NCBI RefSeq assembly: GCF_900110245.1
Contig: NZ_FOCZ01000002.1
Location: 744,001 to 808,000, forward strand
DNA length: 64,000 nt
Reading direction: 5' to 3'
Origin: Niastella yeongjuensis
GTDB lineage: Bacteria > Bacteroidota > Bacteroidia > Chitinophagales > Chitinophagaceae
Shown here in pieces: positions 49,063-57,296 of the stretch. A program made the translations under genes and the position numbers. Numbering within the stretch: position 1 is the stretch's first letter; the number at the start of each line of letters is the position of its first letter. The notes under the pieces were generated by a model, which saw only the letters and a program-made list of their open reading frames with translations, had not been told where the DNA came from and did no database searches.

Positions 49063-50277
49063 ATGTCACAGCAATTATCCCGAGAGTTATTAATCCAGTT
49101 GGCGAATGAATACGGTACACCCCTGTATGTGTATCATGCCGAAAAAATTAAAGAGCAATATGAAAAGCTGCAAACCGCTTTTCAAAAGATCAACGCCCGT
49201 TTCTACTACGCCTGTAAGGCACTTACCAATATTAATGTTTTAAAATATGTGAACAGCCTCGGCGCCGGGGTTGATTGTGTGAGCATTCATGAGGTAAAGC
49301 TGGCCCTGAAGGCAGGCTTTGATCCTAAGAATATCCTGTATACGCCCAATTGTGTAGACTTTCAGGAAATTGTTGCAGCCAAGGAACTGGGCGTAAATCT
49401 CAATATCGATAACATCTCCATTTTAGAGCAGTTTGGCAACAAGTTTGGCGGCAGCTATCCTGTTTGCATCCGGCTCAACCCCCATATTATGGCCGGTGGT
49501 AATTTCAAGATCTCTACCGGGCACGTAGACAGCAAATTTGGGATCTCTATACACCAGATCAGGCACATCGAGCGCATTGTAAAAACCGCCAAAATGAAAG
49601 TGACCGGCGTACATATGCATACCGGTAGTGAGATCAAAGACATTGGCGTTTTCATGGAAGGTCTGGATGTTATGTTCGAGATCACTTCACACTTCCCCGA
49701 CCTGGAGTTTATTGACCTTGGTAGCGGGTTTAAAGTGCCTTACCAGCCCGATGATCCGGAAACGGATGTAAATACCCTGGGGCAGAAAATGGCTGTGGCT
49801 TTCAAGAACTTTGAAAAAGAAACCGGTAAAAAACTCCAGGTATGGTTTGAACCCGGTAAATACCTGGTAAGCCAGTGCGGTTACTTTGTAGTTAAAACGA
49901 ATGTGGTAAAACAAACGCCTGCCACCGTATTTGCCGGGGTGAACAGCGGGTTCAACCACCTCATTCGCCCTATGTTCTATGAGGCCTATCATCATATTGA
50001 GAATATCAGCAACCCCAACGGGCCTGAAAGAATATACACCGTAGTAGGGAATATTTGTGAAACCGATACGTTTGCCTGGGACCGCAAGCTGCATGAAGTA
50101 CGGGAAGGCGATTACCTGGTGTTCTACAATGCCGGTGCGTACGGGTTTGAAATGTCGAGCAATTTTAACTCCCGCCTGAAACCTGCCGAAGTAATGGTGA
50201 AAGATGGCAAGGCGCACCTTATTCGCAGACGCGATGAGTTTGAAGACCTGTTAAAAAATCAAATTGAAGTTTTATAA
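49063..50277 (+). CDS. lysA: Diaminopimelate decarboxylase
   Basis: 404 residues of fold-type III PLP enzymes. The PLP lysine lies in FYYACKALTNINVLKYV; the glycine-rich loop and binding strings include HMHTGSEI and FIDLGSGFKVPY. The C-terminal barrel has WFEPGKYLVSQCGY, VVGNICETDTFAWDRKL (catalytic Cys of the partner subunit) and YNAGAYGFEMSSNFNSRLKPAEV. It makes L-lysine from meso-diaminopimelate. A strong terminator follows, and scpB upstream is separated by its own terminator, so lysA is a single-gene unit. Confidence 0.96.
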   Translation: MSQQLSRELLIQLANEYGTPLYVYHAEKIKEQYEKLQTAFQKINARFYYACKALTNINVLKYVNSLGAGVDCVSIHEVKLALKAGFDPKNILYTPNCVDFQEIVAAKELGVNLNIDNISILEQFGNKFGGSYPVCIRLNPHIMAGGNFKISTGHVDSKFGISIHQIRHIERIVKTAKMKVTGVHMHTGSEIKDIGVFMEGLDVMFEITSHFPDLEFIDLGSGFKVPYQPDDPETDVNTLGQKMAVAFKNFEKETGKKLQVWFEPGKYLVSQCGYFVVKTNVVKQTPATVFAGVNSGFNHLIRPMFYEAYHHIENISNPNGPERIYTVVGNICETDTFAWDRKLHEVREGDYLVFYNAGAYGFEMSSNFNSRLKPAEVMVKDGKAHLIRRRDEFEDLLKNQIEVL

Positions 50278-50282
50278 GGATT

Positions 50283-50311
50283 TCCCGACGGTTACCGTCG
50301 GGATTTTTTTT
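50283..50311 (+). terminator. Terminator after lysA
   Basis: TCCCGACG pairs with CGTCGGGA over GTTAC, followed by eight T residues. Confidence 0.88.
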
Positions 50312-50339
50312 ACATTCATTCTCTGATAACCTTTCCTCC

Positions 50340-50816
50340 ATGCCAAATAAATTCATACAATCATTAAAGAACCCGGTATTATTCAGGCTGTATCTCTTTT
50401 CCAAACTGCCGGCAGCATTCTTTTCGGGAGTGCGGGTAAAAGAAATAGATGAGCAGCACTGCGTAGTTACGGTTCCGTATAAATGGTTCTCGCAAAATCC
50501 ATTTCGGTCTACGTACTTTGCCTGTTTGGCCATGGCGGCTGAAATGAGTTCGGGATCACTGGCTATGGCGCATGTTTATAAACGAAAGCCGCCTGTGAGT
50601 ATGCTGGTGGTAAAGTTTGAAGCCAGTTATTTCAAGAAGGCAACGGGGCGAACCCGCTTTGTATGTAATGATGGGGCTATGTTGTTGGGGGTTATTGAAA
50701 AGGCCATTGCCACCGGGGAATCGCAAACCTGTGTAACCACCTCAACAGGGGTTAACGAGCAGGGGGAAAAAGTGGCAGAATGTTTAATAACATGGTCCTT
50801 CAAAGTGAGGAAATAG
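50340..50816 (+). CDS. Hotdog-fold DUF4442 protein
   Basis: 158 residues. VKEIDEQHCVVTVPYKWFSQNPFRSTYFACLAMAAEMSSGSLAMAHVY and VVKFEASYFKKATGRTRFVCNDG follow the DUF4442 pattern, a branch of the thioesterase-like hotdog fold. Such proteins are cytoplasmic and may hydrolyse acyl-CoA thioesters, but the substrate is unknown. The start lies 62 bases after the lysA stop, beyond its terminator. Confidence 0.85.
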   Translation: MPNKFIQSLKNPVLFRLYLFSKLPAAFFSGVRVKEIDEQHCVVTVPYKWFSQNPFRSTYFACLAMAAEMSSGSLAMAHVYKRKPPVSMLVVKFEASYFKKATGRTRFVCNDGAMLLGVIEKAIATGESQTCVTTSTGVNEQGEKVAECLITWSFKVRK

Positions 50817-50817
50817 C

Positions 50818-50928
50818 TGTAAGCCTTAAGCTGTAAGCAATACACCGCTGCGCGCCACACGCCGTCGCGGCAACCCAGAACGCTGAACCTGGAACTTTGA
50901 ACTTAAAACTCAGAACTTAAAACTATTT
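50818..50928 (+). repeat. Cluster of dispersed repeats
   Basis: Contains the 20-base AAGCAATACACCGCTGCGCG (50835-50854) shared with 43570-43589, GACGCGG/GTCGCGGCAA words, and the GAACTTTGAACTTAAAACT strings seen also at 46567-46640. Confidence 0.7.
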
Positions 50929-50930
50929 AA

Positions 50931-52334
50931 ATGAAGATCGCTTTTCATGGTGCTGCCCGTACCGTAACAGGGTCAAAGCACTTGCTCACGTTAAGCAATG
51001 GCCGGAAGTATTTGCTCGATTGTGGAATGTTCCAGGGGTTGGGACAGGCTACCAATGCATTGAACCGCAATTGGGGTTTTGAACCCGCTGATGTCGATGT
51101 TCTTATTTTATCGCATGCCCATATCGATCACAGTGGCCTTATTCCCAAGCTTACCCGCGATGGTTTTACCGGTAAAATATTTTGTACGCCAGCCACCAAG
51201 GAGCTTACCGAAATATTGCTGCTCGACTCTGCCGAAATACAGGAAGACGATGTAAAATACCTGAACAAGAAAAGAGCGGCTGAAAAACAACCTTATTTAC
51301 AACCGCTTTATACCACGCAGGATGCGGAAAACTCGTTCAAACACCTGCAGGCAGTGGAGTACGGCACCTGGCATAAGATCGATGAAAATGTTGAGTTGAT
51401 GTATACCGATGCCGGTCATATTATTGGCAGTGCAGCCGTAAACCTGAAAATACATGAGAATGGCAAGATTACCCATTTAACCTTCAGTGGCGATGTGGGC
51501 CGGTACCGCGATGTGATCCTGCGTTCACCCGCCGAGTTTCCCCAGGCCGATTACATCATCCTGGAATCTACATACGGCAACAGCCTGCACGAACTGAATG
51601 TTACCACACCCGATCAGCTGTTACAATGGATAGAAAAGACCTGTTTGCAAAAGAAGGGTAAGCTGATCATTCCTGCGTTCAGTGTGGGCCGTACACAGGA
51701 GCTGTTGTATCATTTAAACCAGCTGGAATTGGAACGGCGCCTGCCCGAGCTGGATTATTTTGTAGATAGCCCGTTAAGCATAAAAACAACGGAACTGGTT
51801 AAACGTTACCCCCGTTATTTTAATAAAACCATTCAGCATGTGCTGGAAACAGACTCGGACCCCTTTGGTTTTAAAGGATTGAAGTTTGTAAAAACAGTGC
51901 AGGAGTCAAAAATGTTGAACTTCCGTAATGAACCCTGCGTCATTATTTCTGCCAGTGGTATGGCGGAAGCCGGCCGGGTAAAACACCACATCAGTAACAA
52001 TATTGAAAATAGCCGCAACACCATCCTGATGACTGGTTATTGCGAACCAGAGTCATTGGGTGGGCGGTTATTGTCGGGCCGAAAGGAAGTGCACATTTAT
52101 GGCGTTTTGCATGAGGTACACGCTGAAATAGGGGCTATACACAGTATGAGTGCCCATGGCGATTATGAAGACCTGAGCCAGTTCCTGGCCAATCAGGACC
52201 CCAAGCTGGTAAAGCGGCTGTTCCTGGTACATGGCGAGTATAATGTACAACAACAGTTCAGGCAGCGATTGATAAAAAAAGGGTTTGCAGATGTGGAGAT
52301 ACCGGAGCAGCATTATGAGATAGGACTTACTTAG
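50931..52334 (+). CDS. MBL-fold/beta-CASP RNA-specificity metallohydrolase
   Basis: 467 residues. The zinc motif HAHIDH (His62, His64, Asp66, His67) and GHIIGSAAVNL plus FSGDVGRYRDVIL are metallo-beta-lactamase motifs. LILESTYGN, IPAFSVGRTQELLYHLNQLE, ISASGMAEAGRVKHH, NTILMTGYCEPESLGGRLL and MSAHGDYEDLSQFL form the beta-CASP and RNA-specificity region, as in bacterial and archaeal CPSF-like proteins. It is likely a cytoplasmic RNase or RNA-processing hydrolase. It is a single gene with its own terminator. Confidence 0.93.
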   Translation: MKIAFHGAARTVTGSKHLLTLSNGRKYLLDCGMFQGLGQATNALNRNWGFEPADVDVLILSHAHIDHSGLIPKLTRDGFTGKIFCTPATKELTEILLLDSAEIQEDDVKYLNKKRAAEKQPYLQPLYTTQDAENSFKHLQAVEYGTWHKIDENVELMYTDAGHIIGSAAVNLKIHENGKITHLTFSGDVGRYRDVILRSPAEFPQADYIILESTYGNSLHELNVTTPDQLLQWIEKTCLQKKGKLIIPAFSVGRTQELLYHLNQLELERRLPELDYFVDSPLSIKTTELVKRYPRYFNKTIQHVLETDSDPFGFKGLKFVKTVQESKMLNFRNEPCVIISASGMAEAGRVKHHISNNIENSRNTILMTGYCEPESLGGRLLSGRKEVHIYGVLHEVHAEIGAIHSMSAHGDYEDLSQFLANQDPKLVKRLFLVHGEYNVQQQFRQRLIKKGFADVEIPEQHYEIGLT

Positions 52335-52410
52335 AAGATGAAAAGGCAGAGGGCAGAGAACTGCGACGCGGCAACTCAAAACATAGAACTCAGAACATAG
52401 AGCAAAAACT

Positions 52411-52438
52411 AAAAACCGCCTCACGGGGCGGTTTTTTC
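52411..52438 (+). terminator. Terminator after the MBL hydrolase gene
   Basis: AAACCGCC pairs with GGCGGTTT over TCACGG and is followed by TTTTTTC. It is preceded by repeat strings (GGCAGAGGGCAGAG at 52344-52357 and GAACTCAGAACATAG). Confidence 0.85.
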
Positions 52439-52439
52439 A

Positions 52440-53090
52440 ATTCAATAATCTTTGGGTAGTCTCTAAGTAAAATTTAATTCATCTATAGGCTCAGATTTTC
52501 TAGGGTTCTCCTTACAGATAATGGATCTTAAATACCTGGTTTTTTCATCGAAACTGGACGTTTAGGGTTTTTTCTCGAGGAGATTTGTTGTTGTTGGTTT
52601 TCATGGATTGTTGGACAAAACGGGTACTTGGTTTTTCTGGATATTCAGGCTCCGTGACGCCTGTGACTGGATTCACCCTTTCGGGTTCTTTCGGTTTTTT
52701 ATAGGAATTACGATCTTGTAACAAAGATGGCTATTCTTAACCCGTGGGTCAACTTTATTCGACTAATAAATTGAAAGCTTCGATTTTTAGTGGAAAACTT
52801 TGGGTAAATGTGGCAAATCTATAATATGTGTACGTTGTACTCTTAATTGCTAATCTTATATTATTGAGCTGGTTATTAATGTTACCTTAATATTAAGATC
52901 AAAATAGGAAACATCAGGTGGGTGTATATAAAAAAGAAACCGGGCCTTTTTAGGGGCCCGGCAACTTTTTTAATGAAATCCGTATCATGAGCAGGCTGGA
53001 GATTAAAATCACACTAGTTTTCAAGAGTGTAAGGATTCCACTTTTCTTCCGTTTTAAGGATAGGGTTTATTATTGATAACCGTCACAATA
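52440..53090 (+). other. Gene-free region, possible transcribed non-coding stretch
   Basis: No open frame of note over ~650 bases. It is T-rich on the + strand with repeated TAGGGTT, TTTCGGGT and AACAAAGATGG words; the pair TTTCGGGT...AACAAAGATGG occurs at about 52690-52728 and again at 53117-53148. A terminator-like hairpin at 52940-52970 has no gene before it, so a small RNA could be made here. Confidence 0.4.
52940..52972 (+). terminator. Orphan terminator-like hairpin
   Basis: CCGGGCC pairs with GGCCCGG across an 8-base loop and is followed by CAACTTTTTT. There is no coding gene within 600 bases upstream on the + strand. Confidence 0.65.
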
Positions 53091-53231
53091 AATGCTTTCT
53101 ACAGATATATTTAGGGTTCTGTGTTTCGGGTCTGTGTTAGAACAAAGATGGTCAGGAAGACTGGCAAAGAGAAAATTATTAGCCATTTGGGGGCATTATG
53201 CCGGTAAACAGGAAGAAATTTTCGATGAAGT

Positions 53232-53927
53232 TTATATGATGTTTAAACGCTTTAATACGTCAGGTTTGTGGGCCTTGCTCACGGGGATCTCGTTCCCCTT
53301 GATAAACAGGTCATTCTCCCGAATGTCGTCTATCTTATTGATATTTATAATGTATGACCGGTGAACCTTGATGAAGGTCTGGCGGTTCACCTTTTCTTCT
53401 AAATTCTTGATCGTATTGTGTGTTATGTACTTCCTGCTGTCTGCGGTCACGAATTTCACATAATCGCCCATACTTTCAATAAACAGGATGTCGTCGTTGT
53501 TTAAGCGTACCAGCTTGCCATCGCATTTAATAAAGATATGATCGGTAGCGGTGCTGGTAATATTGTTATCACCAGCGGGTGCAGTGAGTTTATTCAGGGC
53601 TTCCTGAAAACGTTGATAGGTAAACGGCTTTTTTAAAAAGTCGGTTACATTATATTCAAAAGCGTTATATGCGTATTCTGATTTGGAAGTGGTAAGTATA
53701 ACCTTGGGATAATATGCCAGCTGATCAAGTAAGTCGAAACCCGTAGCACCGGGCATTTCAACATCCAGGAACAATATGTCAACAGAATTTTTATTCAGGT
53801 AGTCCAGGGCCTCTTCCACATTGATGAAATGTCCTTTCACCTGTAACACCGCACTTTTTTCGCAGCATTTGACCAAATAATCGGCAGCTACCTGCAAATC
53901 CTCTACTATGACACAGGTCCATTTCAT
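53232..53927 (-). CDS. LytTR-family response regulator
   Basis: 231 residues. The receiver domain (1-120) has acidic residues Glu9-Asp10, phospho-acceptor Asp55 in DILFLDVEMPG, and the conserved Lys in FLKKPF. The C-terminal LytTR DNA-binding domain (about 135-231) has IFIKCDGKLVRLNNDDILFIESMGDYVKFVTADSRKYITHNTIKNLEEKV and FIKVHRSYIININKIDDIREND. Such regulators bind direct repeats near promoters. The ATG overlaps the end of the Hpt gene by 4 bases (ATGA), so the two are translated together. With the divergent hybrid kinase it makes a complete phosphorelay. Confidence 0.94.
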   Translation of the reverse strand: MKWTCVIVEDLQVAADYLVKCCEKSAVLQVKGHFINVEEALDYLNKNSVDILFLDVEMPGATGFDLLDQLAYYPKVILTTSKSEYAYNAFEYNVTDFLKKPFTYQRFQEALNKLTAPAGDNNITSTATDHIFIKCDGKLVRLNNDDILFIESMGDYVKFVTADSRKYITHNTIKNLEEKVNRQTFIKVHRSYIININKIDDIRENDLFIKGNEIPVSKAHKPDVLKRLNII

Positions 53928-54328
53928 AAAAAATTGGAATTGAATTCTTTCAACTTATTGTACTCTGATGCGATCAGCTCCTTACTCTCTGCTAATGTAA
54001 CCACAATTTGCTGATATTCTGACGATAAATCATTTGAAGAAGTTGCTTTTTGACAAATATCTTCAAATTCCTTACAAATATTTTGAACTAACGGCAAACC
54101 TACAAATCCAAACGTTGGTTTTATTTTATGTATTGCCTTTTTTAATTCAGATATATTATTTGTTTGATAAGCAACTTTAATGGAATTTAAATCTTCATTA
54201 AAATGTGCCAGTGTTGTTTGAAAGATCTCTTCTATATACTGGTAATCATCTTCATACAGACTATAGAGATAGTCGGAATCAATATTTTCGTTGAAAATGA
54301 ATTTTTTAGAGAAATTTGCTCCGTTCAT
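53924..54328 (-). CDS. Hpt phosphotransfer protein
   Basis: 134 residues, mainly helical. The segment ELKKAIHKIKPTFGFVGLPLVQNICKEFEDIC matches Hpt domains, with His67 as the phospho-accepting residue and the usual HxxKP(S/T)xxxxG spacing. Stand-alone Hpt proteins carry phosphate between a hybrid kinase receiver and a response regulator. Here it is encoded between the divergent hybrid kinase and the LytTR regulator, overlapping the latter by 4 bases. It is rather AT-rich compared with its neighbours. Confidence 0.88.
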   Translation of the reverse strand: MNGANFSKKFIFNENIDSDYLYSLYEDDYQYIEEIFQTTLAHFNEDLNSIKVAYQTNNISELKKAIHKIKPTFGFVGLPLVQNICKEFEDICQKATSSNDLSSEYQQIVVTLAESKELIASEYNKLKEFNSNFL

Positions 54329-54404
54329 TGGAAAATAGTTTATCCATTTTTTCGTTAAATTACCTATCCGGGCTGAAATCCTTTTTGTCTAATCCAATAA
54401 CTCT

Positions 54405-56537
54405 ATGAAGGAGAAAATATTATATCTGGTCTACTCTATTTACAGCGATATAGTGCATACCGGCCTGCATGAGGGGGTTACCAAGGATATGCGCAAAAGG
54501 ATCATCCGCTTCAATCAGTTCATTTTGCTGGCCCTGTTGTTGAACTTCATTTCTGTTTTCTCTTACTTCTACCACAAACTATATATAAGCGCGTTAGTAA
54601 ATATTACCTCCGCTTATTTTTTCCTGCTGGCGTTTTATTTTGGCTCTAAACGAAAGCTGGAAACGGGCCGCATTATTGCGGTCGTAAATATAAACCTTTA
54701 TCTCATTGTAATATGTTACCTGGAGGGGCTGCGGGCAGGGGAGTACCTGCTGTATTTTCCTTACTTCGTCGTACTAACGTTTGTGGTGAGCATCAGAAGA
54801 AATTTTAAAGAACTGTTATCGGTATACTCCATTACCGTTATAGCCTCACTGGCCTGTGTAAAATTGTGTCCGTATGTAAATAACATACAAACCATCAACG
54901 AGGCCCTGTATGCGCAGTTGTACAGCGGTAACCTGGTTATTTCACTGGCCATGACCATCATTTTCTCTTACTCCATTCTACAGGTGAATAAAGACAATGA
55001 GGTGGCCATTCTGCAGGAAAAGACTTTCGGTGACACCATCTTCAATACCTCGCTCGATGGGGTATTTATTATTTTCAGCCAGTCGAACATTATTAACAGT
55101 TGCAATTTGCGTGCGCTTGAAATGTTTGATGTGAAGGATAAGCAGGAGATTGAAGGGACGAATATTGAGATGTGGTTCGAAGAACATCATATAAAACAGT
55201 TCAACTCCATAAAGGAATCCCTATCGGGTGAATCGCTTCCCTGGCAGGGTGAATTGACCCTCACGGCTAAAACAGGCCGTACCTTTTATGGATTTGTGAG
55301 TGTAGTGCCCTTCACCTATAAAGATACCGGCTACACCAAGATCAGTATCCTGGATGTATCGAATGTGAAGATGGCCGAGTTTGAACTGATGAAGGCAAAG
55401 GAAAAAGCCGAATCCGCCGCCCGAACAAAATCACGCTTTCTCAGTAATATGAGCCATGAGCTGCGTACCCCGCTGAATGGCATCATTGGCGCTTCCAACC
55501 TGTTGCTGCAGGAAGAACACCTGCCAAGCCAGGTACAACACCTCGATATCCTGAAGTTCTCCTCAGAGCACATGATGATGCTCATCAACGATATCCTGGA
55601 TTATAATAAAATGGAAGCCGGTAAAGTAGAGCTGGCTGATGTACCGGTGAACATAAAAGAGTTCATGCAAAAACTGGCCGGACAATTCTCCCCACAAATA
55701 AAATCAAAAGGGCTGGAGTTTAAGGTTGACATCGATGACCGCCTCGACCTGGAATTTTATACGGATGAAACCCGGTTGAACCAGGTATTGAGCAACCTGC
55801 TGGCCAATGCCCTTAAATTCACCCACCAGGGTACCATTACCATGGCGGTGCGAAAGCTGTTCTCCTCAAGTGCTAAATCAACCCTGCAGTTTATTGTTAT
55901 GGATACCGGGATCGGTATTCCGAAGAACAAGCATAAAGAGATCTTCGACAGCTTTACCCAGGCCGATGTAAACACCACCCGCAAATATGGAGGAACCGGT
56001 TTGGGGCTGGCAATTACAAAGCGTATCGTGAACATGTTTAACAGCGACCTGTTGCTGGAGAGTGAAGAAAACAAAGGCAGTGCATTCCACTTTACTGTTG
56101 AGCTGAAGATCTGTGAGAACCGGAAACGCTACATGGAGGATAATATCAAAAACTTCGATTCACTGGAAGGCATCCGCCTGTTGATTGCAGAAGATAACCC
56201 GGTAAACCTGTCTATTGCCAAAAGATTTCTTACCAAGTGGGGCATATTAGTTAGTGAAGCAACCAATGGACGTGACGCGCTGGCCCAGTTTAAAAAAGGA
56301 ACTTTCGATCTGTTACTGATTGACCTGGAAATGCCCGAAATGGATGGCGCTACTGCGTTAAAGGAAATACGTAAAATAAACACTTCTATTCCGGCTGTTG
56401 CTTTTACGGCTGCTGTATATGATAATATGCAGGCCGATCTGTTGCAAAAAGGATTTACAGACTTTATACATAAACCATTCAGACCGGAAGAGCTTCATTC
56501 GAAGATCTCATACTTAGTATCTGCTTTGCGGGCTTAA
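54405..56537 (+). CDS. Hybrid sensor histidine kinase
   Basis: 710 residues. The N-terminal ~205 residues hold about six membrane helices (FILLALLLNFISVFSYFY, LVNITSAYFFLLAFYF, VVNINLYLIVICYL and others) forming a membrane sensor. A PAS domain spans about 208-320 (TSLDGVFIIFSQSNIINSCNLRALEMFDV). HisKA contains FLSNMSHELRTPLNGIIGA with phospho-His351. The HATPase domain has NLLANALKFTHQGT, DTGIGIPKNKHKEIFDSFTQAD and GGTGLGLAITKRIV. The C-terminal receiver (about 585-705) has LLIAEDNPVN, Asp640 in LLLIDLEMPEMDG and FIHKPF. It is divergent from the Hpt/LytTR pair and separated by 76 bases. Confidence 0.95.
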   Translation: MKEKILYLVYSIYSDIVHTGLHEGVTKDMRKRIIRFNQFILLALLLNFISVFSYFYHKLYISALVNITSAYFFLLAFYFGSKRKLETGRIIAVVNINLYLIVICYLEGLRAGEYLLYFPYFVVLTFVVSIRRNFKELLSVYSITVIASLACVKLCPYVNNIQTINEALYAQLYSGNLVISLAMTIIFSYSILQVNKDNEVAILQEKTFGDTIFNTSLDGVFIIFSQSNIINSCNLRALEMFDVKDKQEIEGTNIEMWFEEHHIKQFNSIKESLSGESLPWQGELTLTAKTGRTFYGFVSVVPFTYKDTGYTKISILDVSNVKMAEFELMKAKEKAESAARTKSRFLSNMSHELRTPLNGIIGASNLLLQEEHLPSQVQHLDILKFSSEHMMMLINDILDYNKMEAGKVELADVPVNIKEFMQKLAGQFSPQIKSKGLEFKVDIDDRLDLEFYTDETRLNQVLSNLLANALKFTHQGTITMAVRKLFSSSAKSTLQFIVMDTGIGIPKNKHKEIFDSFTQADVNTTRKYGGTGLGLAITKRIVNMFNSDLLLESEENKGSAFHFTVELKICENRKRYMEDNIKNFDSLEGIRLLIAEDNPVNLSIAKRFLTKWGILVSEATNGRDALAQFKKGTFDLLLIDLEMPEMDGATALKEIRKINTSIPAVAFTAAVYDNMQADLLQKGFTDFIHKPFRPEELHSKISYLVSALRA

Positions 56538-56801
56538 TGTTATTGTATGGTTAAGGTAATTGGGTATTGGACTTGTTGAAGACATAGGTAGTGGTAAACT
56601 ACCATAGAAAATCACTCCCCTAAAAGGGCCAAATTTGTCACAAAGACACCGCCATGATAACTTCTAAGCCTGATTTTGATGAAATTGATAAGTAATTTTT
56701 GAATGTAGCTGTATTCGTTCGCATTATATTCAACAACCTTTGTATCTTGCATACCTGTTCAATTGTATAGCGTAGTCAGTATTAGCCGAAAAAACAAAGC
56801 C
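56538..56801 (+). other. Intergenic stretch with possible -7 box
   Basis: No gene. AACCTTTG at 56735-56742 resembles the -7 element of the GH28 and atpG leaders and lies 60 bases before the small open frame at 56802. Confidence 0.35.
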
Positions 56802-56999
56802 ATGAGAAAGATTCAAATGAATGTTTCTTCTAACATTTATAGCTTGCAGCCGTTTCAGGCAATGGAGAGAACCAATCAATCTACAGGTTCTCAACATGTA
56901 ACAAGCCAGTTTTTTTGCATTCCAATTCTAATTACTGCTGTAAATAAATACCAGTTCGTTTACCGGGTTAATTCCGCGTTAATACCAACCGGGCTTTAG
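56802..56999 (+). CDS. Possible small protein of unknown function
   Basis: 65 residues from ATG 56802 (MRKIQMNVSSNIYSLQPFQAMERTNQSTGSQ...). It has no recognised family, no signal peptide and a mildly hydrophobic middle (FFCIPILITAV). It is the only sizeable frame in a 759-base interval between the hybrid kinase and the OmpA-like gene. A -7-like box lies upstream and a good hairpin downstream (57147-57170). The frame could still be chance. The short polar N-terminal half with a Ser/Thr/Gln-rich segment recalls small modified-peptide precursors, but no maturation gene is nearby. Confidence 0.35.
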   Translation: MRKIQMNVSSNIYSLQPFQAMERTNQSTGSQHVTSQFFCIPILITAVNKYQFVYRVNSALIPTGL

Positions 57000-57146
57000 A
57001 ACAAGTCTGAACCCCATTGAACGCCTATCCTAAACAGTTTTATACCGAACGATAATAACTTATCATACATCTTTTCCGGGTAAAACATAGCCGCAGCAAT
57101 CGCCCGGAAACAACTACGGTTGCTGCATAATTTTCTCATGTGACTC

Positions 57147-57176
57147 GCAGCCCTTAGTCTTAAGGGCTGCCTACTT
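57147..57176 (+). terminator. Stem-loop, terminator-like
   Basis: GCAGCCCTTA pairs with TAAGGGCTGC over GTCT and is followed by CTACTTTTTA. Confidence 0.65.
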
Positions 57177-57243
57177 TTTATACCTATCCCAAACAGATAA
57201 GTCAAACGCACAACATCAATTTTTACGATGTAGAGATAAAAAG

Positions 57244-57277
57244 AAAAAGCCCACCCGATTCATCGGGTGGGCTTTTT
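57244..57277. terminator. Bidirectional terminator
   Basis: AAAAAGCCCACCCGAT pairs with ATCGGGTGGGCTTTTT over TC. On the minus strand it ends the OmpA-like gene whose stop is at 57297. Confidence 0.88.
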
Positions 57278-57296
57278 TATACTAAGCGCGTTTTGC

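Noticed and set aside
53092-53364. 90-residue plus-strand frame
   Set aside because: Its second half is antisense to the conserved C-terminus of the LytTR regulator, and the first half shows no homology that I recognise.
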